From NCBI GenBank assembly GCA_002205965.3, contig NADL03000037.1:434001-498000 (forward strand): a stretch of DNA of 64,000 bases, given 5' to 3'. The notes beneath the pieces were generated by a model. It worked only from the letters and a program-made list of their open reading frames with translations. It had not been told where the DNA came from and searched no databases. Positions within the stretch are counted from its first letter, which is position 1. The number at the start of each line of letters is the position of its first letter. The DNA comes from Kappaphycus alvarezii. Taxonomy: Eukaryota; Rhodophyta; Florideophyceae; Gigartinales; Solieriaceae. Of the stretch, positions 1-10,517 are shown one piece after another. A program made the translations under genes and the position numbers.

Positions 1-1516
1 ATACAAAAGGACTCACTACGGCATCATCAGCAATAAATATGAATGAATTTCCCTTATGTTCGATTTTCACCTCATTATTAAAACAATTGATTTTTGCCCC
101 ATGCGAGGCGCACCATTCTTTCCCAAGAATTGCATCATAACGCTTCAATGGGCTTACTGCAAAGTACAGAGGTTCAGTATAGGCAGTTATATGTACAATG
201 ACAGCATTTACCAATTCTTGAAGTATCTGGTCCGCACCGTTGGCCATTTCAGCAAGCTCTCTGGAATCTCGGGTCTTTATTTGATGTTTCTTGCAAAACG
301 ATTCACTCAAGAAGTTGATCTCACCACCAGGGTCTATGAGGATTTTTGCTGGTCCACCAGCAATTGTACCCTTGACAATGAGAAGGCCCTTGTGATTTCT
401 CTCGAATGCAGGGGAGAATGTTTCAATGAACGTTGCATTCGATCTGATGGTGGACACAATGGACCTTTTTGTTTGATTCAATGATAACTCCCGAGTTTCT
501 TTGTCTAACACAAGGTTGTCTAATGGTTCTTCAATGACTGGAACTGACTGGGGACCTTCAATCAGTTCCTCCGGGCTTTTGGGCAGTTCTTGGCCATGTG
601 CCTTTCTGTCTGCACCTGAGACAGAGACCTTCGCGCATACATCTTTCACGTTCTTCTTTGTCAAGCTTCTGTAAATTGGGAGTGTTTCTTTTTAGCCCCG
701 GTATCACTTCTACGTTCCCAATTTCCATTGGTACAGGACTGCTGGTTCCAGCAAAAGAGCTTCCATTTCCATTCCTTCCTCCAGAAGACTTTGGTAGGTT
801 ACCGGGTCCAGAACGCCGATAGGCCGACTCTACTCGCTCAGCATCCTTCATTAGATCGGAGAGGTTGACGTATTCTTTGGTGCACAACGCCTTCCAGATA
901 TAGGGCTTCAAACCGCGAGAGTAACGATCTATCTGGTCTTTAACTCCAATATCGGGGATGTCGAGTATAATTTTGTTGAAGTCTTCGTTGAAGGTAGGAA
1001 CATCTTTGACTTGTTTCCAGCGGGCGAGTTTGTCTCGAGCGATCTTCTCTTTGTTCAGCGTTTCAAAACGCTGGATCAAAGCAACCTTCAGGGACTGCCA
1101 GGAATTTATTCCTTTCCCTTCTTCTGTCTTGAAGTGGACCATCCACCATTCATGGGCATTTCCAGCCAAGTAGCTGAGTGCTATGTGTAGGGGTCCATTT
1201 CCATCATTTCCCCGAGGTAGTTGTCCATTTGAACGCACCAGCTAGCAATTGATCCTTTCCCAGTGAATGTAGTTGGCTTGTTTTTCTTTGGGCCAGCCTG
1301 ACTGTCCACTAGGGCATTATTTGACGAGCTGGCCTGGTTTCGGGCGTTTACGAGTTCAGATTCTAAGGAGGATACCTTTTGCGCTGCAATAGAAAGCTCT
1401 GATCTGTGTGCCGCAATTTGGTTATTGGCGTGCTCAAGATTCTGCTGCAACTGAAGCACCATTTGCGTAAGGGACTCTAGGGTGACTTGCGGCTGATCCA
1501 TAGCGATTAGGTTCAC
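1..1516 (-). pseudogene. Ty3/gypsy-like retrotransposon gag-protease, 3' part off the window
   Basis: Read on the minus strand. An N-terminal coiled-coil-like stretch (ORF from 1516) runs into a Retrotrans_gag domain with the typical HEWW motif and RYSRGLKP. A CX2CX4HX4C-type zinc knuckle (CLRC...) follows at about 590-640, broken by a small indel. Below about 560 an open frame to the window edge reads as a retropepsin-like domain, ILIDPGGEINFLSE, followed by AILGKEWC. The catalytic triplet is DPG rather than D(S/T)G. Frame changes near 1190 and around 570-620 make this a broken copy. Reverse transcriptase and integrase would lie beyond base 1. Family assignment rests on domain order; Ty3/gypsy versus a related LTR family cannot be settled here. 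Confidence 0.72.
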
Positions 1517-1566
1517 AAAGCCAGTAACAGTATTTGGCCTGGTATCTGAGAGAAGTTTCCGACCTT

Positions 1567-1596
1567 ACACGTGTACACGTGGTATACGTGTACACG
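1567..1596. repeat. Double palindrome CGTGTACACG
   Basis: The self-complementary 10-mer CGTGTACACG occurs at 1570-1579 and again at 1587-1596, separated by seven bases, just upstream of the gag start at 1516. The whole block can fold or act as paired binding sites. It may belong to the untranslated leader of the retrotransposon. Confidence 0.7.
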
Positions 1597-1760
1597 ATTT
1601 CTGTAACACCTGGAGTAACAGAGAGTCTCCTAGATGGTTCCTGGGCAAACTACCCACGATGCGAAGCCTCCAGTAAGCTGGTTTTTCAAAATGCCAGCAA
1701 TGATTTTTGAAAAAATTGTGATTTATAACCTGATTGGTTCTCCTTGCACCTTCAAATTCC

Positions 1761-1834
1761 GGTCTTGGTGACCTAGTGGTTAAGTGTAAGTAGCTCCTGA
1801 TGAGTGGTCGCGGGTTCAAATCCGCCAGGAGCAC
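1761..1834 (+). ncRNA. tRNA-like / pol III promoter-like sequence
   Basis: An A-box-like TGACCTAGTGG (about 1769) and an exact B-box GGTTCAAATCC (about 1813) are spaced as in a tRNA gene. The segment from 1793 folds as an outer stem GCTCCTG/CAGGAGC around a T-arm-like hairpin. The cloverleaf D and anticodon arms are not convincing and the acceptor ends pair only partly, so this is more likely a tRNA-derived SINE head or tRNA relic than a working tRNA. Confidence 0.4.
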
Positions 1835-2125
1835 TTACAAAAAGTTCCTTCTTTGACGTAAGGGTTGACGTCAGTCACGTCGGGTGCGTTATAGTAGCCC
1901 TTCTTCCGATTCTTGCTTTGCGGTGGTTGTCCTGTCTAGGTCCTGATGGCGATACGGACTTACAATTGTAAGTCCTACTACAAGGATCTGGGGGCAGCAG
2001 AGGAAAGCTTGCAATCACAGCGGAAGGGTGAACAACACACACACGAAGTCGATTGAGAATGAACTTATTGCTTATTTTCCTTTTTCTTACTCAAAAACAA
2101 GCAATTTTAATGGAAAACAAAGATA

Positions 2126-2851
2126 CTAATTGTGACCTCTGACTGTGAGTCGATGCTGAGCCCCGTTCTGATGGCGGACAAGGTCTTGTTCACTGAACAA
2201 CTCAATATTGCAGTCCTTGCACTTGTACTCCTTCTTGCTTGTACGGCGGATGTGACGACGGGAACGGAGGTGCTCGAAGTACTGAACGCGGCCGGAGCAG
2301 GTCACTTGACAATGACGACAATGGAACGGAGAGGACTTCGGGTTCTTGTTCATCCGCGGCCTTTTCGAGGGCCTAGCCTTGCGGATTCGATGGTTTACCA
2401 CCCTTTGGATCGACACAGAGGCGGCGTCCGGCAGTACTTGAAGCCTTCTCGGAGGAGCCCTTGAACTTGTCGGTGGCCTTGACGGGTTCGAGACGGTCGG
2501 ACGCGACGGCTTCCTCGGGACCGGGGGTAAGGATCGAAGGCCGGTCGATGGGGTAGGGCAAACGATCGAAAAGGGGTGCGAGGCTCTTCGACCGTAACAA
2601 AGGGAGATGCCACTGACAGTGCTCGGGGTAAGACAAGATCTTGGCAAGTCGGCGTCGGTGTCTTGGGCTCCTCGGGGCTGAGTAAGGCGATGGGGTTCTC
2701 GGAGTCGACGGAGGAAGCGGGGTCTTGGGATCTTCTTCCTCGCCAATCGGTAGTATTGGCGAGGTGGGCGGGGAACGAAAGTCGCGAGGTCTTCTGAGTC
2801 GTACTCTGACGGCGATGGAGGGCGGCCCTTTGACTTCCTGTTGTACGACAC
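2126..2851 (-). CDS. C2H2 zinc-finger protein, hypothetical
   Basis: A 241-codon open frame on the minus strand is rich in Pro, Arg and Ser in its first two thirds. It ends with two C2H2 fingers of the matrin/U1-C-like spacing: CRHCQ...HLRSRRH at about residues 178-200 and CKDCN...HQNGAQH at about 211-233. A basic stretch separates the fingers. Such fingers usually bind double-stranded nucleic acid. The frame has no ATG at its 5' end: it opens at a GTG just after a CAG on the minus strand, and a GTAAGT lies about 130 bases upstream. A short 5' exon is therefore possible but not shown. The gene abuts an LTR-like repeat, so it may be element-borne. Confidence 0.5.
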   Translation of the reverse strand: MSYNRKSKGRPPSPSEYDSEDLATFVPRPPRQYYRLARKKIPRPRFLRRLREPHRLTQPRGAQDTDADLPRSCLTPSTVSGISLCYGRRASHPFSIVCPTPSTGLRSLPPVPRKPSRPTVSNPSRPPTSSRAPPRRLQVLPDAASVSIQRVVNHRIRKARPSKRPRMNKNPKSSPFHCRHCQVTCSGRVQYFEHLRSRRHIRRTSKKEYKCKDCNIELFSEQDLVRHQNGAQHRLTVRGHN

Positions 2852-3004
2852 TGTGGGTTACCGCGTAAGGGTCAGAGTGAAAAACACAATGTTAGTCTCT
2901 GTTTGCAATCGGGCAGCTGAGATAAATCTAGTAGAGATTTTATCCCAACTGGCGGATTGGAAAAACGCACAATAAGGCACAACTTACTTGCGATACTACC
3001 ACGA

Positions 3005-3522
3005 TGTGGGGTGTTAAGCGCACACGAGCAGATCAAGGTAGAACTGTGGTTGAAACTTTGGTTGAGGCTGGCTGGGTAAAGCCGGCCGCTCCAAACCAGG
3101 GTTTATATAGAACTGAAGATAGCTACAAACTAAAGGAAAATGCAGTCTAACAGTAGCGAATTCAAAGGTATTCCCGTAAAACAGCCCTGACGGTATCGTA
3201 AGTAGCGCTTTCAGAATTGTAGTCGGCAAGAGTGACATACTCTGACAAGATGTAAGAACTACATTGGTCCAGATGGCATGGGATAGCAAGGCGACTTTTG
3301 ATTGGTAAAGCAATGATGTAATATCCCAGTGTGCAACTCGCCCGTAACTATTCCAAGTGTACCAATGGGGTCAAACGCTGTGTTCAGAACTTTAAGGAAA
3401 GTGTAATGACAGCAAAGTGCCTAGTAGCCCTGGCTGCAAGGTTACTAGTGGTTTGAATCTACAGTACAGTATATGCAGTGAATTCGTTTAAAGCTGTAAG
3501 GTCTGTGAAGTGAACTACAACA
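3005..3522. repeat. LTR-like repeat, copy 1 (TGTGGGGTGTTA...)
   Basis: This ~520-bp sequence recurs in the same orientation at 61363-61893 with many substitutions and small indels. It begins TGTGGGGTGTTA and carries a TATA-like GGTTTATATA about 95 bases in. No internal element joins the two copies at a plausible size (58 kb apart), so each is best read as a solo LTR or an element remnant. Confidence 0.6.
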
Positions 3523-4160
3523 CTTCCAGTGCTTTTAGAGCTTGACATTAATGTTCATTCACACCTTCCACGCTTTTTGCATAGAACCTATTGGCATTAT
3601 CTGTAAGGGGATGGTAATGGTGCTTGAGCTTTTGTGTGTTATTGAGCATATATTCCTGGCAGGCATACCTGTATTCAGCTATGAGCTCGTTCCAACATTG
3701 AGGTAGGCTAGGAGAAAATTTCGTAATTTCTTCCATAAAGCTGAAGTACATGGAGTGTGAGACCTCTTATTACGATAATTCAGAGGGTTTGATGGACACT
3801 GGAGTGGAATATATGTGGTTTGGAGCTATTGTTAACGGTGATCCAGTTGGTGACACAACAGAATTGAAATATGGGTCAATTTTGTTTAATCCTTTGTTGA
3901 TGTCACTATTGCGGAGAATAGTTACGGAAAAGGTCTTTGGAAGCACTGAGGATTAATGGTGGATGGTTGGAACATTGCGTTACGCAAAAAAACTACGATC
4001 AATTTGTGAAATTCGATGGTTTGCTCTGAAAATGTCCCGAGAAAAGCATGAGGATGGGGAATTCCTCAAATAGCCGATCTTTTAGTCCATCACGACAGAG
4101 GTAACTATCCTCTACATAACCCTTGATGAAGTTCACATAAGACTGTTTCATTTCACTGTT
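3523..4160. repeat. Dispersed element family, copy 1
   Basis: Two blocks match 50600-50870 and 51860-52200 in order and orientation. On the minus strand, 3548-3751 encodes a peptide with ELIAEYRYACQEYM, echoed at 50649-50948 as KFIAEYKYACREYM. On the plus strand, 3810-3950 encodes WFGAIVNGDPVGD, echoed near 51900 as GFGAILNGDKVGD. In the second copy about 900 bases with a primer-binding-site-like motif split the two blocks. I do not recognise the family. Confidence 0.5.
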
Positions 4161-5880
4161 TGTCTAATACATTGACCAATAAGAATATTAATGCACCCTT
4201 TTTCAAGTCCAAATTAATGATGATTTAATGCTTCGAAAATTTTGACCTCTTTTAATGTTTACCCTTTTTGTACCAGTATTCTTTTCTTTTGTTGCAGGTG
4301 GTGGTGGCCTAATTTTTTCGTTCTTTGCTTTCCTAATCGCACTGTAGGCCCTCCTTTTTCAATTCGATTTTTTCAATTTCAATTATCAAGCAAAAATAAC
4401 AATGAATTTCCTAATTAAAGTTTAAATTTAGTCAGAACAAGATCTAATATCCAGTTTGGATTTAAAATATATCTAATTTGAGAATTAAAATTGATTCTTT
4501 ACAGCCTTGTGGGGCTGTAAATGTGAATGGCTCTCGAAGCCACGTTTCTACTCCTGATAGTGCCGTTTATTTTTCTTATTTTATATGCGGCTCTTGTGTC
4601 TGGCCTCTGGAATTGGTTGAAGTAGGTTCCCGACCCGTTTCAAGCAACCTTGCAGAGCTTAAAGGTCCTCTGCTTTACAGCTACACATGTAAAAGTATTC
4701 TTAGTAACCCCAGTGCGATCAGCCAATCGAAGATCAACTTTGCTGCGTAGGAGAAGCGGAGCCATAGAGGTCGGTCTGTAAGCATTGTCAGCCGTAGGAC
4801 GACCTATAAGTCCGATTACTGAAATTTGACGACGTGCCACACCCGTAAAATGATATCTGAACTTCGCCTGAACCTGAATTCAAACTTAAAGTATCTGGAT
4901 GCGAACCTGAAATATTAGCGAGACCTGGCATTATTTGATTTCCCGAAAATAAAGACATCGGGTGTGTCGGGGACTCAGATTTATGTTTGCCACGTGTAAG
5001 TTCCTTGTTGGTCGGGTAAGTTGCGTCAAAAGTACTATCATCACTACCGGAGAGTAGTGATGATAGTAGTTATGGTACTTGCAGTCGGAGTTGATGTGAT
5101 GCTGACAGATAATGACAACTTATAGAAGGTCGATTTGGATTCCGATATTGTTCTGGATTCGTCCTGGCCAGATGGGTTACGTGGCCCCACAGTCAAATCC
5201 TTGCTTTTATTTTCCACTAAATGGTGTTTAAGATAATCAAAAAAATGTATTTGTCACTATTTACTGGCTCACACGTGGCTGGAAACAACGCGGAAATATG
5301 AAACCCGGTACATTTATACTATCAGACAGTGAATAAACGTACTTCTTAAATTACCCAAAAACGGCGACCCCACTTCGTCGCGAAAATTCAAGGGATAAAA
5401 AGCAGACTGGCTGCGTTAGCAGTGTGCCTAAAACGATAGACTTTGTTGCCAGTGTAGAACGGCTGAAACGGTTGGAAATAAAATTGTTGATTTTTGTTTT
5501 ACTTTGGTGTCCAAGATGGTGAGGTATTTTATAAGATGTGAATTCCGTCGTCTATGTATAGCATATCCACTAACTACTAGCTAAAATTCCTAGCAAATAG
5601 TCCTGTGGGCGGTCCTAGTGACCATGATACTACAGTGATCCTAGCAGGCATCTCCAAAAATACGATACGATGGAGAGAGTATTGACTACGTAGAATAGAA
5701 ATACTAGTACATTCAAGAAAGCTACACTAGATCTCCAATTCAGATACTGGATAGATATCTGAGATGACCTATTTCCTAGCTCCGCCGACACCCTTGCCTT
5801 GCGTTTCGCCGGATAGCGCTGCTGGGCCAGTCTGCGTTTCTTATTTTCCTCCCTCTATTTTTTCCCATCAAATCTAGCCA
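4161..5880. other. Intergenic, no gene seen
   Basis: AT-rich sequence with no convincing coding frame. The 5400-5700 stretch faintly resembles 56190-56480 at the end of the DNA transposon in the right half (shared words such as ACGTAGAAT and CTAGCTAA), so it may be a transposon end. A short hairpin, ATCATCACTAC...GTAGTGATGAT, lies at 5037-5064. Confidence 0.4.
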
Positions 5881-6831
5881 TCTTACGATCTTCATCACAT
5901 AGCGGATGCCACTTCACATTCGAATTTTCAAAGCTAAACAAAGCCTAAAAATAGTTCCATACAACTTCTCCTCCCATCTCCAACTGTCAGTCATCACAAC
6001 CCATAGCGACGATAAACGCATAAAGAAATTCTCGACAATGATGCTGCCGGAACTGATCTCCTTATTCACACGAATCTCTTCAGACGATAATACACCAGCG
6101 ATATGATTCCTCTTTGGATGAACAAACCTGGTACGCTCGAGGCTCCCTGGTATCCCTTACCCACCAATATAGCCCAGTTGTTGGGGTACTTTCCTGAAAG
6201 TAGTCCTACATCCGGAATTTCTTGAAGCTTTTCATGCGCCTTGGAGGTCGAATTTCCACGGAATATAATATTTTCATTAAGAATTGTAATGTCAGCGACT
6301 GAAACAGCACGATGGGGGGAACCCCCAGTGGTTAAGCCACCGGCAAGGACAGAAATCTCATTCTTGTAGCCGTAGAGCTTGTGCTTATTGCTGATGAATT
6401 ACTTTGCTTCTTCATGTTTTCAAATCAGTAGATTGGTGCTTTGGAATTTCACATCAGTAGCATACAGCGCGAACTTGTAGTTCTTGAGTTTTGCTCCTTC
6501 TTTAACCAATCGAGACATTATAAACGACCCTATCGAATGTTCGTTCATTGAAATCAAAGTTTCCACCATGCTTGAGTGTTGAAAGAACCAAGAAGAGGAT
6601 ATATTTCAGTTTCGACCCAGATTTTCGACCTCAACCTCTTTTGTACTAAGCACGGACCGGTTGTTCTATAATTCGCCAAACAGCATCAAATTCCAAAAGA
6701 GAAAAGTTAGTCATTTCCATAACTGCTATAGATCCTCCAGATTCTACAAAAGCGTCAATAACTGGGCAACCCGACTCCTCATTATCCGACTCCGACTCTG
6801 TCTCTTCTGAGTCTTGTAGCGGTTGGTGCAT
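5880..6831 (-). pseudogene. DDE_Tnp_4/Harbinger-type transposase relic 1
   Basis: Read on the minus strand, three collinear pieces match the usual order of a DDE_Tnp_4 transposase. The first is an N-terminal segment MTNFSLLEFDAVW followed by GRKS..KLKYILFLVLSTLKH. The core is at about 6130-6400: KLYGYKNEISVL, SVADITIL, NWAILVGKGYQGA. The last, at 5900-6060, is VENFFMRLSSLW followed by a basic tail. Several stops and frame changes separate them. No convergent Myb-like partner is evident for this copy. The proposed role is cut-and-paste transposition of its own element; it is clearly inactive. Confidence 0.68.
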
Positions 6832-7849
6832 TCTTTCATGCTATTCTGCTCTTTTCTCTGCCATAAGGCGTAAAATTCTTGCCGCTAAAGGTGCTGCTTC
6901 GATCTTGCTGCTTACATCCCTAATCTTTCCTTAAGGTAGTATAACTTAACTCTTTTATAGGCAGAGTTTCATTTTATGTTTGTTGTAATTGTGGCAATGA
7001 GAGATTTAGGCGGCATGGGGTTTCTGTTTTACAGTTTTTTTAAATGGTGGGTTATTTCCTTTATGTTTTTCTTTTAATTTTGAAGAGGGGTTACGGTAAC
7101 GAATCTTTTAATATTATAATTTTCGAAGGGGTGGGAGATATCTTTTCCCGTGGTGTTAATTTGCTTTGGCGGGAGCATGTACACCTCTCTAAATTAAGAG
7201 CAAATCGTGGTTTGCAGGTCATGCAAATGACTCTCAACCCTAACCTTAATCGTTTACTTTTCAGAATGGTCACCTGCGGTACTGTATTTCCTAATTTTAG
7301 TTCACTGTAAAGTCAACTACTTACCGCAGAGTACTAGTGTAGTCGTACTCGACTATGCATAAAGACAGGGTCTTTACAGAAGTACCCTAATAATACTCCT
7401 TGCAATATTACTAAATCATTTTTTGAACATCATAAAATTATAGAACTCATCTTTTCTTTTATTAAATTTTTGGATTATGTCATATTTGGATGTCACGTTG
7501 GTGCACTGCTATTTCGTGTTTAAATTTACTTTTTTTGTATAATGTCTTGTCATATCAAGAAAAATGAGTGTTTTCGCCAAAGGTCTACTACAGGACTGTA
7601 AATAGTACAAAATTTTGAACTTCCGTATTGCGAATTTTTTTAAATAATTTCTTCACCAGGATGGACAGGTTGAACAAGTTGCGAATTCCTACGAAATTAT
7701 GAAAGTAAACATGACGAAAATTCCGTTACACACCTCGACTTGACGAAACAAAATCCGTCTCTTTTGGCGTGAGGCAGTGACCGCCACATCCAAGTAACCC
7801 CCACACTATGAAATCAAACATGGACACCAAAGAACTCAAATAGCGCCCT

Positions 7850-8940
7850 TTGAAGGTCAAACTAGTCCTGACAACTTCCAACCCGCCCATTCTGAGCGCT
7901 GCAATCATCTCTGAATCCTCACCGACCGCGGCAACGAATTCAAAAATACCTTCCGTTTCTATGCCGATTCCAACTGCTGTGCTACAGGTATCAATATGCA
8001 ATTCTATCCCGCCAACTTTGCTAACAACATTCGTTATGCTCGCCCTGCAAAGTCTAGCACCAGCAGCTCCGAGGAGCTCAAAACCCGCGATCATCACTCA
8101 AGAACCACCGATGGAGAACAACCCAAATGCAGGAGCTTCCGTACTAGATGACGACACAAGGAACAAAGATGATAGGTCATCTGCAAAAGAGGGAAGTGTT
8201 CGTAAAATACACAGATTCTGTTACACGAACTGGGACTACGCACTGTTAAAGTGCATTACGGCGACTGATGCGCACCGCCAAGGACGTGGATCGAAGTGCA
8301 ATGCATTCTCGGCAGCGCGAGATTTGTTTCTCGCAGAGGTCCCAAAAATGGATTTTGAGCATCAGAAAAAGCCGAAGCAGAAGTTTTTAACGGATTTCTT
8401 TCATTTACTTGTAGAGATTCGCAGGGCAACTGTGAATAAAAATGCGATGACATCGGTACTCGCAGAGGAAGTGTCTGAGAAAGACCAGCTACTCGATGAC
8501 TTGATCTTAGAAATTGATTAATACGAAGAGTCTTTAAGGAAGGAAAAAGAGCAGGGGAGCAGTGCCGGGCATACCCTACTTATTGCTGGAGAGCAGATTA
8601 GAAATGCTGCGTTGGCTCGTCACAAGAGCAGTTCTACAAGTGACGGGTGAGGTGAGGAAATTGTTAAGTTAGTAAGAGGGACACCATGCAAAAAGACGAA
8701 GACGATTGCGGAAGATGGTGGCGACATGCATGAGATTCTAACGGAATCTGTTAAAAGAAGGCGCCACTTGGAGGAGAAGAAATTGTATCTGACAGAAGAA
8801 CGTTTTTCATTTGAGAAGGAAAGGGCTTCAGAGGAAGACGCACGTTTTCTCAAATCGTGCGATGTAATGGAAACGAAAATGTTTCTTGATGAGCGAAAGT
8901 TTGAGATTGAGCAAGAAGAGGGGAGAGAAAGTAGGAGCTA
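7850..8940 (+). pseudogene. Myb/SANT-like transposon partner protein, copy 1
   Basis: A frame of 223 codons (likely start is the ATG at about 8112 or 8037) contains a Myb/SANT-like region, TNWDYALLKCITATDAHRQG, with a following basic segment. After stops near 8520 (TAA) and 8647 (TGA) the same frame continues as a charged coiled coil to 8940. Such proteins are encoded beside Harbinger-type transposases and are thought to bind element DNA. The transposase relic at 9250-9859 lies immediately beyond, in convergent orientation, matching the arrangement of two other pairs in this window. Confidence 0.55.
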
Positions 8941-9249
8941 AAGAGAGGAAATTATTTAATTGATCGGTTCCATGGTCAAAAAGCTCAATTGATTATCTTG
9001 CGGAGGGTTCGGAGGAGCAAATTCCTCCTCTCGAGCTTGCGAGGGTTCACGAAGCGGACGCCTTACGCCAAAAATCGAGCAATTCTGCATTTTCACAGTA
9101 GTAAGATGTCCTTTCACAGTCGTTTTAAGATGATTCTAGATACTCCTGAAAAGAGGGCGGATCAAGGTTGAAATGTGCAATTGTCTGCCCTTCTTTCAAA
9201 AAACAAGTTCTCATGCTATGAAGAAGGATTTTTGTCTTGTACAATAGTG

Positions 9250-9859
9250 CAATTGTAGCATGTCTTACCTTTAAGCACCGAGCGTAGTCCTTTCTGGGTC
9301 ATTATTGCTTTAAGTCCTTGTTGTTCCATCCCACTGCCACTCGCGGCGAAATCCTGATCGAGTTAAACGCTTGTTGCGCAGGTGTCGCACCACCGCTATG
9401 AAGTGCTCGTTGCAGATATGGCTTCAGATATAGGCTAGGTCCCCAGATGTGATACTGCGTTCCTTAGATATTTAGACGACTCGCTCGTACATCTTCCAAG
9501 CCTGATATTCGCAGCAGATTCAAGTCTTGTCGCCTTCGTTCCACAGGTCCGTGTGCTGAAAACATAAGTTCATCAGGTGTCGACACTGTTTGGTAAATGA
9601 GGCAGTACATACCCTTATGCCCGGAATCCCAGCTGCGCTGAAGGATTCCGTGGCCCCCTGGCCTTCTTCTTCGGATCTTCGTCCAGTCTGTAAACCCAAT
9701 GCAACTGTCGAACGGGCATCCCGCGTTTTTCAAAGCATTATCGTATAGTGTTGTATGTCGTTGCATAAGTTGAGGCCTGAACTCCAAAAGGTGCTCATAG
9801 TTGGAAGTAAAGCGTTCTATCTTCTCCCAAAATACCTCACTGAGGCGTGAACTAAACAT
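9250..9859 (-). pseudogene. DDE_Tnp_4/Harbinger-type transposase relic 2
   Basis: The minus-strand frame 9464-9859 contains a recognisable DDE_Tnp_4 core: CIGFTDWTKI in place of the usual F(I/M)DGT, RPGGHG.LQR, SGHKGMYCLIYQT, TPDELMF and HGPVERRRQDLNLL. The first catalytic Asp (FTD) is retained but the following Gly is Trp. The C-terminal catalytic part below 9464 is only faintly visible. Convergent with the Myb-like gene at 7850-8940. Confidence 0.65.
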
Positions 9860-10193
9860 GCCAAACTCCTACTCCATGTCTACATGGCGATTTTTTTGAA
9901 ATACCGTATTTTAGTGTTTCGACTGTACAGTACAGTATACGAACTTTGTATAAGTTTTTCGTAACATTTAAGTTCTCAAATAGAGTTTATGTATCCTGCT
10001 AGTGTCCAAAGAACAAGCAAATGTACTCATATGAGTACAGTAATGTACCCATATGAGTACAAATGATTGTTCGAAATTACCGAGATTTTTTTAATTAAAA
10101 TTATACACTGGCACGCTGAATCCCTGAAAAATAACTTCCCCTAACTATAAAAGAAGTAGTTTCATCCTCATTCACAACAACCGCTGTGGCCTA

Positions 10194-10253
10194 ATGGGCT
10201 TCAAGTAAAGAATGAACAAAGAAATCGTGAGTCCGACTCGCTGCGCTCCACAG
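10194..10253 (+). ncRNA. Second tRNA-like sequence
   Basis: CTGTGG and CCACAG close a ~60-base unit with an A-box-like TGGCCTAATGGGC and a B-box-like GAGTCCGACTC. Directly downstream comes CAAAAACTTCCTT, close to ACAAAAAGTTCCTT that follows the tRNA-like unit at 1761-1834. The shared tail hints at a tRNA-derived SINE family rather than tRNA genes. Confidence 0.35.
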
Positions 10254-10517
10254 GAGGGCAAAAACTTCCTTCAGGAAGGTCTACATTTCTGCGACAGCTG
10301 CTACCTCAGTTTGCCTTAGCGCGCCCACTTTAACATGAGTAGAGGGGTTAATTCACTGATCGCTCATAAAGGGGAATAAAGCCACAGGTAAGTATGCTAA
10401 TTCCGCAAGTCGAACGACGCGAATCAGAAATGTAGGCGGCAATAGTCAAGGACTCATTTTTTTTCATTTGTACTCATTCAATTTACATAAAATTTAAGCG
10501 CAGACAAGTAAACATCA

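Noticed and set aside
1761-1834. Primer-binding site of the gypsy-like element (TGGCGGATTTGAACC on the minus strand)
   Set aside because: A tRNA 3' end should have an acceptor arm between the T-arm and CCA; here only one base separates them.
2132-2797. Several plus- and minus-strand frames overlapping the zinc-finger frame
   Set aside because: They are shadows of the minus-strand frame that holds the two C2H2 fingers.
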